A stretch of DNA of 64,000 nt from Pseudomonadota bacterium (GTDB lineage: Bacteria > Pseudomonadota > Alphaproteobacteria > Acetobacterales > Acetobacteraceae), in the NCBI GenBank assembly GCA_021849425.1, contig JAJZSY010000005.1, positions 10,707 through 74,706 of the forward strand, given 5' to 3'. Below are positions 54,774-63,647 of the stretch, in pieces; the first letter of the stretch is position 1; every line of letters begins with the position of its first letter. Position numbers and translations under genes: made by a program. The notes beneath the pieces are model-generated. The model was not told the origin of the DNA. It was given only the letters and a program-made list of their open reading frames with translations, and ran no database searches.

Positions 54774-56140
54774 ACCCGCCGCAGCACCAGCCAGCCGGAG
54801 AACACCGCGAGCCAGACAACCCGGCTCTGATAGCGGGCATGGGGGCCGGAGAGCGCGCCCGTCACCGCCGCGTTGCCGGCCAGCGCGAGCAGGACGATCC
54901 AGCAGAAGACGCCCAGCGATCGCGCCTGCGCGCCGATGTCGCGGCGGAAGGCGGCGAACAGCGCGAACAGCGCGGTCACCGCCATGCCGCCGGCGGCGAG
55001 CGGGCGCATGATCGCGGCGAGGACGCGCGGCACGCCCAGCCGCCCGCGCGCCTGGCGGCTGGCGAGATAGCCGGCATAGGCCGGGCGCGGCAGGTCGCGC
55101 CGGATGGTCTGCCAGGCGGTCGCATACCAGGGGCGCAGGCCGCTGCCCGGCGCGAAGGTGAGGAGTTGCAGGGCGAAATCGCGGGCCGCCGCGCGCAGCA
55201 CGGCGCGCGGATGCAGGGCGAGCGTCCGGTAGACGATGGCATCCGTCTGCCCGACCAGGCGGCGCGGGCCGCCGGCGCGGTAGAGCGGACTGTCGGCCCG
55301 CCAGAGAAAGCCATCGGCGGTGCGCGGCAGATCGTCGCGATAGGCGCAGAGCGCCCAGCCGGCGCGCGGACAGTCGGCCGCGAGCGTGGCGCGCGCCGGG
55401 CCGTTCTCGATCAGCCGGGCGAGCAGGAAGGTCGCGCCATAGGGCGAGGGCGAGGGCCTGCCGCGGGCCAGCGTGTTGACCGCGGTAAGGCACGCAGCGC
55501 CGAGCAGGAACGGCAGCAACAGCGCCCGCCAGCGGACCCGGTGGCGCCGCCGGCGCAGCGGCAGGACGGCGAGGCAGAGCCCGGCATAGATCGGCATGTT
55601 GCTCAGATGCACGACGATCGCCACGCCGATCGCCAGCGCGTGCCCGGCGCCCGCCGTCCTGGCCGCGGGATCGAGCACGAGCCCGGCGAAGGCGAGCACC
55701 ATCAGCGGCGTGAAGATGTCCGGCATCACCTGCGACGAGGTCCAGGACAGGGACGATCCGGCCGCGAGACCCGCCAGCAGCACGGCGGTTTCGAGCGCGC
55801 CGGCTTCGGGCGCGAGCAGGCGGTGGGTGGCGCGGATCAGCCAGGACGCGACCAGCGCCTGGGCGATGATCACCGGCCAGAGCGACCGCCCAAGCCCGGC
55901 GACGATCACCAGCAGGCTGTAGAAGGGCGGGCGGTCCCAGCCGAGATGCAGGTCGAGAACCTGCGAGATGTAGGTTCCGGTGTCGGAGAAGACCAGCGGA
56001 TACCGGTTGGCCAGCGCCGGCCAGAGCAGCAGGAGCGCGCCGCCCGCGAGCAGCTTCACCTCCGGCCACGCGGCCGCGCGCGGGCGGGCCGGCGCGGCGC
56101 GCGGCGGGATCGCGGCGTCAGGTACGGAAATAGCCGCCAT
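54731..56140 (-). CDS. Polytopic membrane protein, glycosyltransferase-like (function unknown)
   Basis: A 469-aa protein with about ten transmembrane segments. LANRYPLVFSDTGTYI near the first segment and an acidic first loop recall GT-C enzymes, but no HPP motif is seen. A soluble region at about 240-330 (DCPRAGWALCAYRDDLPRTADGFLWRADSPLYR) lies in the periplasm by the helix count. It could act in lipid-linked sugar transfer or polymerisation. The start overlaps the end of the BY-kinase gene by 23 bp. Confidence 0.7.
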   Translation of the reverse strand: MAAISVPDAAIPPRAAPARPRAAAWPEVKLLAGGALLLLWPALANRYPLVFSDTGTYISQVLDLHLGWDRPPFYSLLVIVAGLGRSLWPVIIAQALVASWLIRATHRLLAPEAGALETAVLLAGLAAGSSLSWTSSQVMPDIFTPLMVLAFAGLVLDPAARTAGAGHALAIGVAIVVHLSNMPIYAGLCLAVLPLRRRRHRVRWRALLLPFLLGAACLTAVNTLARGRPSPSPYGATFLLARLIENGPARATLAADCPRAGWALCAYRDDLPRTADGFLWRADSPLYRAGGPRRLVGQTDAIVYRTLALHPRAVLRAAARDFALQLLTFAPGSGLRPWYATAWQTIRRDLPRPAYAGYLASRQARGRLGVPRVLAAIMRPLAAGGMAVTALFALFAAFRRDIGAQARSLGVFCWIVLLALAGNAAVTGALSGPHARYQSRVVWLAVFSGWLVLRRVQAGCRSRPTSSTT

Positions 56141-58316
56141 AACGCGGATGATAGAGTTCGGAATCGGGAAATCCGGCGCGGGCGTGGCGGGCGCCGTCGA
56201 CCCTTGTGAGCACCGCGCCCTCGATCCGCAGCCCCGGCTGCGCCAGCAGCGCCATCGCCGCCGCGACGGTGCGCCGGGGCGTCTGCCCCCAGCGGATGCA
56301 GAGCAGCACGGACGCGGCGGTGCGGGCGAGCACCTGCGCCTCGGCCAGGGCGAAGACGGGCGGGAGGTCGAGGATCACGAGGTCGTATCGGCGGTGAAGC
56401 TCCTCGATCAGCAGACCGAGGCGCTCGGACATGAACAGGGCCAGCGCCTCGCGCGCCACCGCCCCGGCCGGCATGACGTCCGGAACGGCGTCGTCATCCT
56501 CGAGGGCGGGACGATGGATCGCCGCCTCCAGCGCCACCCGCCCGGCCAGATGGTCGGTCAGGCCGGGCAGGCCGCCGAGGCCGAAGACCATGTCGAGGCT
56601 CGGCTGGCGGATATCGCAGTCGATCAGCAGGATGCGCGCCCCGCTGGCCGCCATCGACAGGGCGAGGCTGACGGCCAGCGTGGTTTTGCCCTCGCCGGGG
56701 CGGGACGCCGTGATCGCGAGGCTGCGCGGCGCGCCGGGCGCGAGCCAGAGGCCGGTGCGCAGGGCCCGGATCTGCTCGGCGAAGGCGGAAAACGGATAGC
56801 GGCGCGCATAGTCGGGCACCGCGAGGCCGCGGCGCGCCCGCCGGGTGATTTCGGGCACCAGCGCCATGCAGGGCAGGCCCAGCGCTTCGCGCACCTGGCC
56901 GCCGAAGCGGAAGCTGCCGTTCAGCGCATCCGCCGCCAGCGCCGCCAGCAGGCCAAGGCAGAGGCCGAGCAGGACCGCGCCGGAGAGGATGGCGAGGCGG
57001 CGCGGGCCGCTGGCGCGCGCCGGCGGGACGGCGGGGGTGATGATCCGCGCGCTCGGCCGCGTCAGGGCGCTGCGGCTTTCGAGCGCGCCGATCTGCTCGG
57101 TCTCGGCGCGCAGCAGGCTGCTCTCGGCCTGGCGCTGCTCCTGAAGGCGCGCGAGGGGCGCCGCCACCACCGACTGCGCCGCCGCCTTGCCGCGCACGCG
57201 GGCGATGGCGGCCTCGAGACTGGCGACACGCGCCGCATCGGCGGCGGCGCGCATCCGGTCGGCGGCGACGAGCCGCCCGGTTTCGGCCCCGATCTGCCCG
57301 CGCAGCGCCGCGAGCGCGCGGGCGGCGGCGCGATATTCGGGATTGTTCGGCCCCTCGGTGCTGGCGAGGGCGCGCAGCCTTGCGGTGAGTTCGGCCGCGC
57401 GCGCGCGCATCGGCCCGATCGCGGGCGCCACCGCGGCGGCAGCGGCGGCCTCGCTGCCGCCGCGCAAGATCGCGAGCCGCGCCCGCGCGGCGGCGAGATC
57501 GGCCTGGGAGGCGGCGAGGCTCGCGGTGAGCTGCCCGGCCTGCTCATTGGTCAGCGGCGCGGCGCCGGCCCCCCGCTGGGTGCCGCTGCGCGCGCGCTCG
57601 AGCGCGATCGCGACATCGAGCGATTCGAGACGGGACGCCGTCTCCCGCGCCCGGTGCCGGAGCCAGAGCCGGGCCCGGTGCAGCACCTCCAGCCGGTCGG
57701 TCCGCTCCCGATCCAGATAGGCGGCCATGGCGGCGTTCACCGCCCGGGCGGCGCGGCGCGGGTCGCGGCTGGTATAGGAGACGTCGATCAGCTGCGAACC
57801 CGCGGGGATCTCGATGCGGAACCGGGCGGCGATGTCGGCGTCGAGCGCGGCGGCGGCGGGCCGGGGCGTCGGCCCGAGGCCGAACCAGCGCCGCAGCATC
57901 GGTGCGAAGCCCGGCTCAGGGGCGCGCGGGGGATGCGGGCGGGCGCCGAGGCGGCGAACCACGCGCCGCATCACGCCCGGGCTTTTCAGGATGGCGACCT
58001 GGCTGGCCATCAGCATATCGGTCACCGGCGCGGTCTCGACCACGTCGCGCAGCAATTTCTGATTGAACCCGATCGGGTCGTAGAGCAGCACGCCGGTCGC
58101 GGTATAGACCGCCGGCAAGCGCGACAACGCGGCCGAGGAGAGCAGCGGCAGGCCGAGGGCGACAAGGGCGGCCAGCCGCCAGTGGCGGCGGACGGCGCGC
58201 AGGGCATCGAGCGGATCGTCCGCCGCCCTTGCCGGCAGGGCGCGGCCCTGTGGGTCTGCCGGAACGCTCATCTCTGTGACCGACCCGTCATCGGGATGCC
58301 TCATCTGTTGTTGCAC
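56118..58316 (-). CDS. Polysaccharide co-polymerase with BY-type tyrosine autokinase domain
   Basis: A 732-aa Wzc/GumC-like protein controlling chain length and export. A Wzz domain with two membrane segments (about 47-65 and 430-455) flanks a periplasmic coiled coil rich in Ala and Arg. The cytosolic kinase has Walker A ITASRPGEGKTT, Walker A' ILLIDCDIRQPS and Walker B DLVILDLPPV. The C-terminus holds three tyrosines (YHPRYGGYF), possible autophosphorylation sites, fewer than in Wzc. Starts at 58304 or 58271 are possible. It diverges from the Wza-like gene. Confidence 0.9.
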   Translation of the reverse strand: MQQQMRHPDDGSVTEMSVPADPQGRALPARAADDPLDALRAVRRHWRLAALVALGLPLLSSAALSRLPAVYTATGVLLYDPIGFNQKLLRDVVETAPVTDMLMASQVAILKSPGVMRRVVRRLGARPHPPRAPEPGFAPMLRRWFGLGPTPRPAAAALDADIAARFRIEIPAGSQLIDVSYTSRDPRRAARAVNAAMAAYLDRERTDRLEVLHRARLWLRHRARETASRLESLDVAIALERARSGTQRGAGAAPLTNEQAGQLTASLAASQADLAAARARLAILRGGSEAAAAAAVAPAIGPMRARAAELTARLRALASTEGPNNPEYRAAARALAALRGQIGAETGRLVAADRMRAAADAARVASLEAAIARVRGKAAAQSVVAAPLARLQEQRQAESSLLRAETEQIGALESRSALTRPSARIITPAVPPARASGPRRLAILSGAVLLGLCLGLLAALAADALNGSFRFGGQVREALGLPCMALVPEITRRARRGLAVPDYARRYPFSAFAEQIRALRTGLWLAPGAPRSLAITASRPGEGKTTLAVSLALSMAASGARILLIDCDIRQPSLDMVFGLGGLPGLTDHLAGRVALEAAIHRPALEDDDAVPDVMPAGAVAREALALFMSERLGLLIEELHRRYDLVILDLPPVFALAEAQVLARTAASVLLCIRWGQTPRRTVAAAMALLAQPGLRIEGAVLTRVDGARHARAGFPDSELYHPRYGGYFRT

Positions 58317-58426
58317 CGAGGGCGTTGTTGCAAAGGGGGCGCGCGCCGGGGCATTCTGGCGGAAGACACGAATTTATCTATTTAAGGTTGTATTATGTAT
58401 ATCATTTCAGTTCAAGGTTGATCGAC
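58317..58426. promoter_or_regulatory. AT-rich divergent promoter between kinase and export genes
   Basis: The 110-bp gap is AT-rich at 58370-58420 (TATTATGTATATCATT). It would drive both the tyrosine kinase and the Wza-like gene. An AAGG site precedes the latter. Confidence 0.4.
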
Positions 58427-59014
58427 ATGCCGGTATTTCGCCGCGACACAAGGCGCCGCCTGCTCGCCGCCATGCTGGGTGGGATCATCGCCCCGGCGCT
58501 CTCGGGCTGCGCGGCGTGGATGCGCCTGCCGAAGCTGCCGGCGACGGCCTCCGGCGGCTACCGGCTTGGGCCGGGCGACCGGCTGCGGGTGATCGTGTTC
58601 GGCCAGACCCAGCTCACCGCGACATATGACGTGGATGCCTCGGGCATGATCGAGCTGCCGCTCGCCGGGCCGGTGCGCGCGGCGGGGCGGAGCACGGCGA
58701 TGCTGGGCCGCGCGATCGCCCGAACGCTGGTCGCGCGCGGGATTCTGCGCCATCCCGCCGTCGCGGTGGAGGTGCGGCGCTACCGGCCGTTCTCGATCCT
58801 GGGCGAGGTGAACCGGCCGGACCAGTATCCGTTCGAGCCCGGCATGACCGTGCTCGCCGCCGTCTCGCGCGCGGGGGGCTTTACCTATCGGGCGGTGGAA
58901 TCCGAGGTCGGGGTGATCCGGATGACCGGCGGGGTGCCGCGGGACTATCGGGCGCCGGTTTCGGCGCTGGTGGCGCCGGGCGACGTGATCCGGGTGTTTC
59001 AGCGACATTTCTGA
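58427..59014 (+). CDS. Polysaccharide export lipoprotein, Wza/GumB-like
   Basis: A 195-aa export protein. The N-terminus is a lipoprotein signal (RRRLLAAMLGGIIAPALSGC; Cys27 is the lipidated residue). The polysaccharide export motif YRLGPGDRLRVIVFGQTQL (about 45-63) and an SLBB-like domain (FSILGEVNRPDQYPFEPGMTVLAAVSRAGGF) follow. At this length it is the short form without the long Wza tail. It partners the adjacent kinase across the envelope. Confidence 0.9.
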   Translation: MPVFRRDTRRRLLAAMLGGIIAPALSGCAAWMRLPKLPATASGGYRLGPGDRLRVIVFGQTQLTATYDVDASGMIELPLAGPVRAAGRSTAMLGRAIARTLVARGILRHPAVAVEVRRYRPFSILGEVNRPDQYPFEPGMTVLAAVSRAGGFTYRAVESEVGVIRMTGGVPRDYRAPVSALVAPGDVIRVFQRHF

Positions 59015-59163
59015 ACAATCGAGCCCGCCGGCGGGTTACGAAAGATTGACTTGCGCGCGCCCTGCATCTACCCCGCGCCAGCGTCAGAGCACGCGATTGC
59101 GGGATATTCAGGGCCGGCTCGGCCATGCCGACCGCATCGCCGGGACGACAGGAGAAACGGAAC

Positions 59164-60123
59164 ATGGCGGTGAACGCCTTCATCTTTCCAGGACAGGGCA
59201 GCCAGGCCGTGGGCATGGGGCGCGACCTGGCCGCCGCCTTCGCGCCGGCGCGCGAGGTGTTCGAGGAAGTCGACGAGGTTCTCAAGCAGAAACTCTCCCG
59301 GCTGATGTTCGAGGGCCCGGCGGAGGAACTCACCCTGACCGAGAACGCCCAGCCCGCGCTCATGGCCATGTCGATGGCGGTGCTGCGTTGCCTGGAGAAG
59401 GAAGCCGGCATTGTGCTCGGCGATCGGGCGGCGGTGGTCGCCGGCCATTCGCTCGGCGAATATTCGGCGCTGGCGGCCGCCGGCACGTTCGGCATCGCCG
59501 ATACCGCGCGGCTGCTGCGGATTCGCGGTACCGCGATGCAGCAGGCGGTGCCGCCCGGCGAGGGCGCGATGGCGGCGCTGCTCGGCGTCGAACGCGACGC
59601 CGCCGAGCAGATCTGCGCCGAGGCGGCCGAATCGCCGGAGGGGCGGCAGGTCGTCTCCGTCGCCAATGATAATGGCGGCGGCCAGGTGGTGATTTCTGGC
59701 ACTGCCGCAGCGGTCGACCGGGCGCTGGAGATCGCCCGCGCGCGGGGCATCAAGCGCGCGCTCAAGCTGCCGGTCTCGGCGCCGTTCCACTGCGCGCTGA
59801 TGGCGCCCGCCGCCGAGGCGATGCGCGAGGCGCTGGCCGGCGTGACGCTCGCAGCACCGGTGGTGCCGCTGATCGCCAATGTCACCGCGGCGAAGGTGAC
59901 GGACCCGGCGGAGATCGCCGCGCGGCTGGTCGAGCAGGTGACGGCGCCGGTCCGCTGGCGCGAATCGGTCGGCACGATGACGGCACTCGGCGTCACCCGC
60001 TTCATCGAACTCGGCGCAGGCAAGGTGCTGTGCGGTCTCGCGCGGCGCATCGCCCCGGACGCCGATTGCCTGTCCTGCGGCACGCCGGCGGAGCTTGAGG
60101 AGCTGGTCAAACATGTCGGCTGA
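59164..60123 (+). CDS. fabD: Malonyl-CoA:ACP transacylase
   Basis: A 319-aa enzyme loading malonyl units on ACP. FIFPGQGSQAVGMG, GHSLGEYSALAAAG (catalytic Ser) and VSAPFHCALM (catalytic His) are intact, and the central QQAVPPGEGAMAALLG is typical. The start at 59164 is set by family alignment. It overlaps fabG by 11 bp and heads the fatty-acid operon. Confidence 0.97.
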   Translation: MAVNAFIFPGQGSQAVGMGRDLAAAFAPAREVFEEVDEVLKQKLSRLMFEGPAEELTLTENAQPALMAMSMAVLRCLEKEAGIVLGDRAAVVAGHSLGEYSALAAAGTFGIADTARLLRIRGTAMQQAVPPGEGAMAALLGVERDAAEQICAEAAESPEGRQVVSVANDNGGGQVVISGTAAAVDRALEIARARGIKRALKLPVSAPFHCALMAPAAEAMREALAGVTLAAPVVPLIANVTAAKVTDPAEIAARLVEQVTAPVRWRESVGTMTALGVTRFIELGAGKVLCGLARRIAPDADCLSCGTPAELEELVKHVG

Positions 60124-60862
60124 TCTTTTCGCGCTGGCGGGACGCACCGCCCTCGTCACCGGCGCCTCGGGCGGCATCGGCGCCGCCATTGCGCGCACGC
60201 TGCACGGGCTGGGGGCCGCGGTCGCGCTCTCGGGCACACGCGACTCCGCCCTCGCCGCGCTCGCGGCAGAGCTTGGCGAGCGCGCCCATGTCTGCCCGGC
60301 CGACCTCTCCGACCCCAAGGCGGCGGAGGCGCTGGTCGCGGCCGCCGACTCGGCGCTCGGGCATATCGACATCCTGGTGAACAATGCCGGCCTGACCCGC
60401 GACGGGCTTGTGCTGCGCATGTCCGACGAGGCCTGGAGCCAGGTGATGGATGTCGATCTCGCCGCGCCCTTCCGCCTGTCCCGCGCGGTGATGAAGGGGA
60501 TGATGCGCCGGCGCGCCGGGCGGATCATCAATATCGGCAGCATCGTCGGCAGCACCGGCAATCCCGGCCAGGTCAACTACGCCGCCGCCAAGGCCGGGTT
60601 GATCGGCATGACGAAATCGATGGCGCAGGAAGTCGCCTCGCGCAACATCACGGTCAATCTCGTGGCGCCGGGCTTCATCGAGACCGCGATGACGGACGCG
60701 CTGAGCGAGGCGCAGCGCGCAGCGCTGGCCGAAAAGATTCCGCTTGGCCGCCTCGGCAGGCCGCAGGACGTCGCCGCCGCGGTGGCCTATCTGGCCTCCG
60801 ACGCCGCCGCCTGGGTCACCGGCGCGATCCTGCATGTGAATGGTGGCATGGCCATGATCTGA
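60113..60862 (+). CDS. fabG: 3-oxoacyl-[acyl-carrier-protein] reductase
   Basis: A 249-aa short-chain dehydrogenase. TGASGGIGAAIARTL binds NADP; NNAGLTRDGLVLRM, INIGSIVGSTGNPGQVNYAAAKAG (with the Ser, Tyr and Lys of the active site) and VAPGFIETAMT are conserved. It reduces 3-oxoacyl-ACP in elongation. The start overlaps fabD. Confidence 0.97.
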   Translation: MSADLFALAGRTALVTGASGGIGAAIARTLHGLGAAVALSGTRDSALAALAAELGERAHVCPADLSDPKAAEALVAAADSALGHIDILVNNAGLTRDGLVLRMSDEAWSQVMDVDLAAPFRLSRAVMKGMMRRRAGRIINIGSIVGSTGNPGQVNYAAAKAGLIGMTKSMAQEVASRNITVNLVAPGFIETAMTDALSEAQRAALAEKIPLGRLGRPQDVAAAVAYLASDAAAWVTGAILHVNGGMAMI

Positions 60863-60911
60863 GCTGCGGTTGGCGCGGCCGGGCGAACCATGCTAAGCGC
60901 GCCGGACTTTG

Positions 60912-60952
60912 GCAATGATCGTGGAGCCGGCCTCGTGCGCCACGATCATTGC
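60912..60952. promoter_or_regulatory. Perfect 13-bp hairpin between fabG and acpP
   Basis: GCAATGATCGTGG and CCACGATCATTGC are complementary and enclose a 15-nt loop. No T-run follows. It sits 83 bases upstream of acpP and 50 bases after fabG, so it could be an attenuator, RNA-processing site or protein-binding palindrome that allows acpP to be expressed far above fabG. Confidence 0.55.
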
Positions 60953-61034
60953 GTGTTATCCATCCGACCGGAGGCGGGATGGTCGATGCCGCCGGTCCAT
61001 ACCGCCCAACGATCTCTACAGGAGCATGAATTCG

Positions 61035-61274
61035 ATGAGTGAAGTCGCCGAAAAAGTGAAGAAGATTGTCGTCGAGCACCTCGGCGTGGACGAGGCGAAG
61101 GTGACGCCGGAAGCCTCCTTCATCGACGATCTGGGCGCGGACAGCCTCGATACGGTCGAGCTGGTCATGGCGTTCGAGGAAGCCTTCGGCGTGGAGATCC
61201 CCGAGGACGCGGCCGAGAAGATCGGCACCGTCAAGGACGCGATCGACTACATCGAAAAGAAGAAAGCCGAATAA
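61035..61274 (+). CDS. acpP: Acyl carrier protein
   Basis: A 79-aa acidic carrier. [25 protein letters not shown] contains the DSL motif whose Ser receives phosphopantetheine from AcpS. The start at 61035 is the family start; an ATG nine bases earlier (61026) lies too close to its AGGAG. It is preceded by a hairpin and followed by fabF in 19 bp. Confidence 0.97.
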   Translation: MSEVAEKVKKIVVEHLGVDEAKVTPEASFIDDLGADSLDTVELVMAFEEAFGVEIPEDAAEKIGTVKDAIDYIEKKKAE

Positions 61275-61293
61275 GTCAGGTATCGGACGGGAC

Positions 61294-62562
61294 ATGAGCA
61301 TGCGTCGGGTCGTGGTGACAGGCATGGGGATCGCGAGCCCGCTGGGCGTCGGGGTCGAGCATGTCTGGCGGCGTTTGATTGCCGGGGACTCGGGCATCGG
61401 CCCGATAACCAGGTTCGACCCGGCGGATCTGCCCTGCAAGGTCGCGGGCGAACTGCCCGCGGGGTCGCGGGCGGATGGCGGGTTCGATCTCAACGAATGG
61501 ATTCCGCCGAAAGAGCAGAAGAAGATGGATCGCTTCATCCATCTCGGCATGGCGGCGTCCGTCGAGGCGATGGAGGATGCCGGCTGGACCCCCGCGACGG
61601 AGGAGGACAGCTACGCCGCCGGCGTGATGATCGGCTCCGGCATCGGCGGGTTGCAGACCATCTACGACGCCTCGATCATGGTTCATGAAGGCCGGGCGCG
61701 CCGCCTTTCGCCCTTCTTCATTCCGTCCGCCCTGGTCAACCTCGTCTCCGGCCATGTCTCGATCCGGTTCGGTCTGAAAGGGCCGAATCATTCGGCAGTC
61801 ACCGCCTGCGCGACCGGGGTTCACGCGGTCGGCGACGCGGCGCGGCTGATCGCCCTCGGCGATGCCGACATCATGCTCGCCGGCGGCGCGGAAGGCGCGG
61901 TCTGCGAGATCGGGATTGCCGGGTTCTGCGCCTCGCGCGCGCTGTCGACCGCCTTCAACGACACCCCCAAGGCCGCGTCCCGCCCGTGGGACAAGGATCG
62001 CGACGGGTTCGTGATGGGCGAAGGCGCCGGTGTGCTGTTCCTTGAGGAATACGAGCACGCGAAAAAGCGCGGCGCCAAGATTTACGCCGAGATCGCCGGC
62101 TATGGCATGTCCGGCGACGCGCATCACATCACCGCCCCGGCGCCGCATCACGACGGCGCGTTCCGCGCGATGAAGGCGGCGCTGAAATCGGGCGGGCTGA
62201 CCGCGGCCGATGTCGATTACATCAATGCCCACGGCACCTCCACGCCGATGGGTGATGATCTCGAACTCGAAGCGGTCGAGAACCTGTTCGGCGACGCGGC
62301 GCGGAACGTGGCGATGTCGTCCACCAAATCGGCGACCGGCCATCTGCTCGGCGCCGCCGGCGCGGTCGAGGCGATTTTCTCCATCCTCGCGTTGCGCGAT
62401 GGCGTCGCCCCGCCGACGCTCAACCTCGACGAGCCGAGCCGCGCCAGCGTGGTCGATCGCGTGGCCCACACCGCGCAGCAGCGCAAGATCGATATCGTGC
62501 TGTCCAACAGCTTCGGCTTCGGCGGCACCAACGCGTCGATCCTGTTCCGCAAGCCTGGCTGA
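61294..62562 (+). CDS. fabF: 3-oxoacyl-[acyl-carrier-protein] synthase II
   Basis: A 422-aa condensing enzyme. RRVVVTGMGIASPLGVG, AVTACATGVHAVGDA (active Cys), INAHGTSTPMGDDLE and STKSATGHLLGAAGAVEAI (active His pair) are present, and the C-terminal NSFGFGGTNASILFR. It lengthens acyl-ACP with malonyl-ACP. An alternative ATG is two codons inside. Confidence 0.97.
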   Translation: MSMRRVVVTGMGIASPLGVGVEHVWRRLIAGDSGIGPITRFDPADLPCKVAGELPAGSRADGGFDLNEWIPPKEQKKMDRFIHLGMAASVEAMEDAGWTPATEEDSYAAGVMIGSGIGGLQTIYDASIMVHEGRARRLSPFFIPSALVNLVSGHVSIRFGLKGPNHSAVTACATGVHAVGDAARLIALGDADIMLAGGAEGAVCEIGIAGFCASRALSTAFNDTPKAASRPWDKDRDGFVMGEGAGVLFLEEYEHAKKRGAKIYAEIAGYGMSGDAHHITAPAPHHDGAFRAMKAALKSGGLTAADVDYINAHGTSTPMGDDLELEAVENLFGDAARNVAMSSTKSATGHLLGAAGAVEAIFSILALRDGVAPPTLNLDEPSRASVVDRVAHTAQQRKIDIVLSNSFGFGGTNASILFRKPG

Positions 62563-62579
62563 GCCAGGCGCGTTCAGCC

Positions 62580-63590
62580 ATGCGCGGCCCGGGGCGCCTG
62601 ATCCTTCTGCTGCTCACCGTTCTGGTGCTGTCGCAGATGGGCAGAATGGCGGTCCGCCAGGTCTATGACGGACCGGGGCCGCTGCCTGAAGCCGCCGATA
62701 TCTTCATCCCGCCGGGCGGCACGCATCAGGTTGCCGTGCTGCTGGCGCGCCGGCGCGCGATCCGCTCGGCCCGGCTGTTCGAGATCGCCGCCTTTCTCAC
62801 GCGCGGCCAGGGGCCGATCCGGTCCGGCGATTTCCGCTTCACCGATCATGCCAGCCTGCGCGCCGTGCTGCGCACGCTGCGCTTCGCGCCGGAAATCCAG
62901 TTCAAGGCGACGATTCCCGAGGGGCTGACATCGGCCCGGATCGCGGCGATCGTGAACGCGCTGCCGCACGCGACCGGCCGGGTTTCGCCGCCGCCCGAGG
63001 GCAGCATTCTGCCGCAAACCTATGATTACACCTATGGCACGGCGCGGAGCGCCATCGCGGCACGGATGCAGGCGGCGATGAAGGCGGCGCTGGCCAAGGC
63101 CTGGGCATCCCGCGCGCCCGGCCTGCCGGTGCGGACGAAAGGCGAGGCGCTGATCCTCGCCTCGATCGTGCAGCTGGAGACGCCGCTTGCCGCCGAGTTG
63201 CCGAAAATCGCCGGGGTCTATGAGAACCGGCTGGCGCGGGGGATGAAGCTCCAGGCCGACCCCACGGTGATCTATGCGGTGACCGGGGGCGCGGCGACCG
63301 CCCTGCCCCACCGGGTCGATGATCGGGATCTCGCCACCGCGAGCCCCTATAACACCTATCGCCACAAGGGGCTGCCGCCCGGGCCGATCTGCGCGCCGGG
63401 GCTCGCCGCGATCAACGCGGTGCTGCATCCGGCGCAGACCGACGCGCTGTATTTCGTCGCGACCGGCACGGGCGGGCATGTCTTCGCCCGCACCTTCGCC
63501 GAACAGCGCAAGAATATCGCCCGCTACGACGCCGTCAGGGCGAGGCGCGACGCCGCACCCGGGCCCGCCGCCTCATCCGGCAAGAAATAG
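62580..63590 (+). CDS. mltG: Endolytic peptidoglycan transglycosylase MltG
   Basis: A 336-aa membrane-anchored lytic transglycosylase. A single hydrophobic segment (LILLLLTVLVLSQM) anchors it. The YceG domain has ILASIVQLETPLAAELPKIAGVYENRL with Glu200 in the place of the E. coli catalytic Glu, then KLQADPTVIYAV and ASPYNTYRHKGLPPGPICAPG. It fixes the end of nascent glycan strands. It follows fabF in 17 bp, a common order in bacteria. Confidence 0.95.
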   Translation: MRGPGRLILLLLTVLVLSQMGRMAVRQVYDGPGPLPEAADIFIPPGGTHQVAVLLARRRAIRSARLFEIAAFLTRGQGPIRSGDFRFTDHASLRAVLRTLRFAPEIQFKATIPEGLTSARIAAIVNALPHATGRVSPPPEGSILPQTYDYTYGTARSAIAARMQAAMKAALAKAWASRAPGLPVRTKGEALILASIVQLETPLAAELPKIAGVYENRLARGMKLQADPTVIYAVTGGAATALPHRVDDRDLATASPYNTYRHKGLPPGPICAPGLAAINAVLHPAQTDALYFVATGTGGHVFARTFAEQRKNIARYDAVRARRDAAPGPAASSGKK

Positions 63591-63624
63591 GGCCGGCCCC
63601 CGGGAGGGGAGCCGGCCCGTTTTC
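63590..63624 (+). terminator. Rho-independent terminator after mltG
   Basis: GGGCCGGC pairs with GCCGGCCC over 8 bp and is followed by GTTTTC. The left arm starts within the mltG stop codon. It ends the fab-mltG unit; the convergent rne gene ends 24 bases later. Confidence 0.8.
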
Positions 63625-63647
63625 TCGGCCGTTATTCCGGCCTCCGG

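Noticed and set aside
62580-63590. MltG with a lost catalytic residue because ASIVEKE of E. coli reads ASIVQLE here
   Set aside because: By counting back from the end of the E. coli protein, its catalytic Glu is the second Glu of that motif, which is retained here as Glu200.
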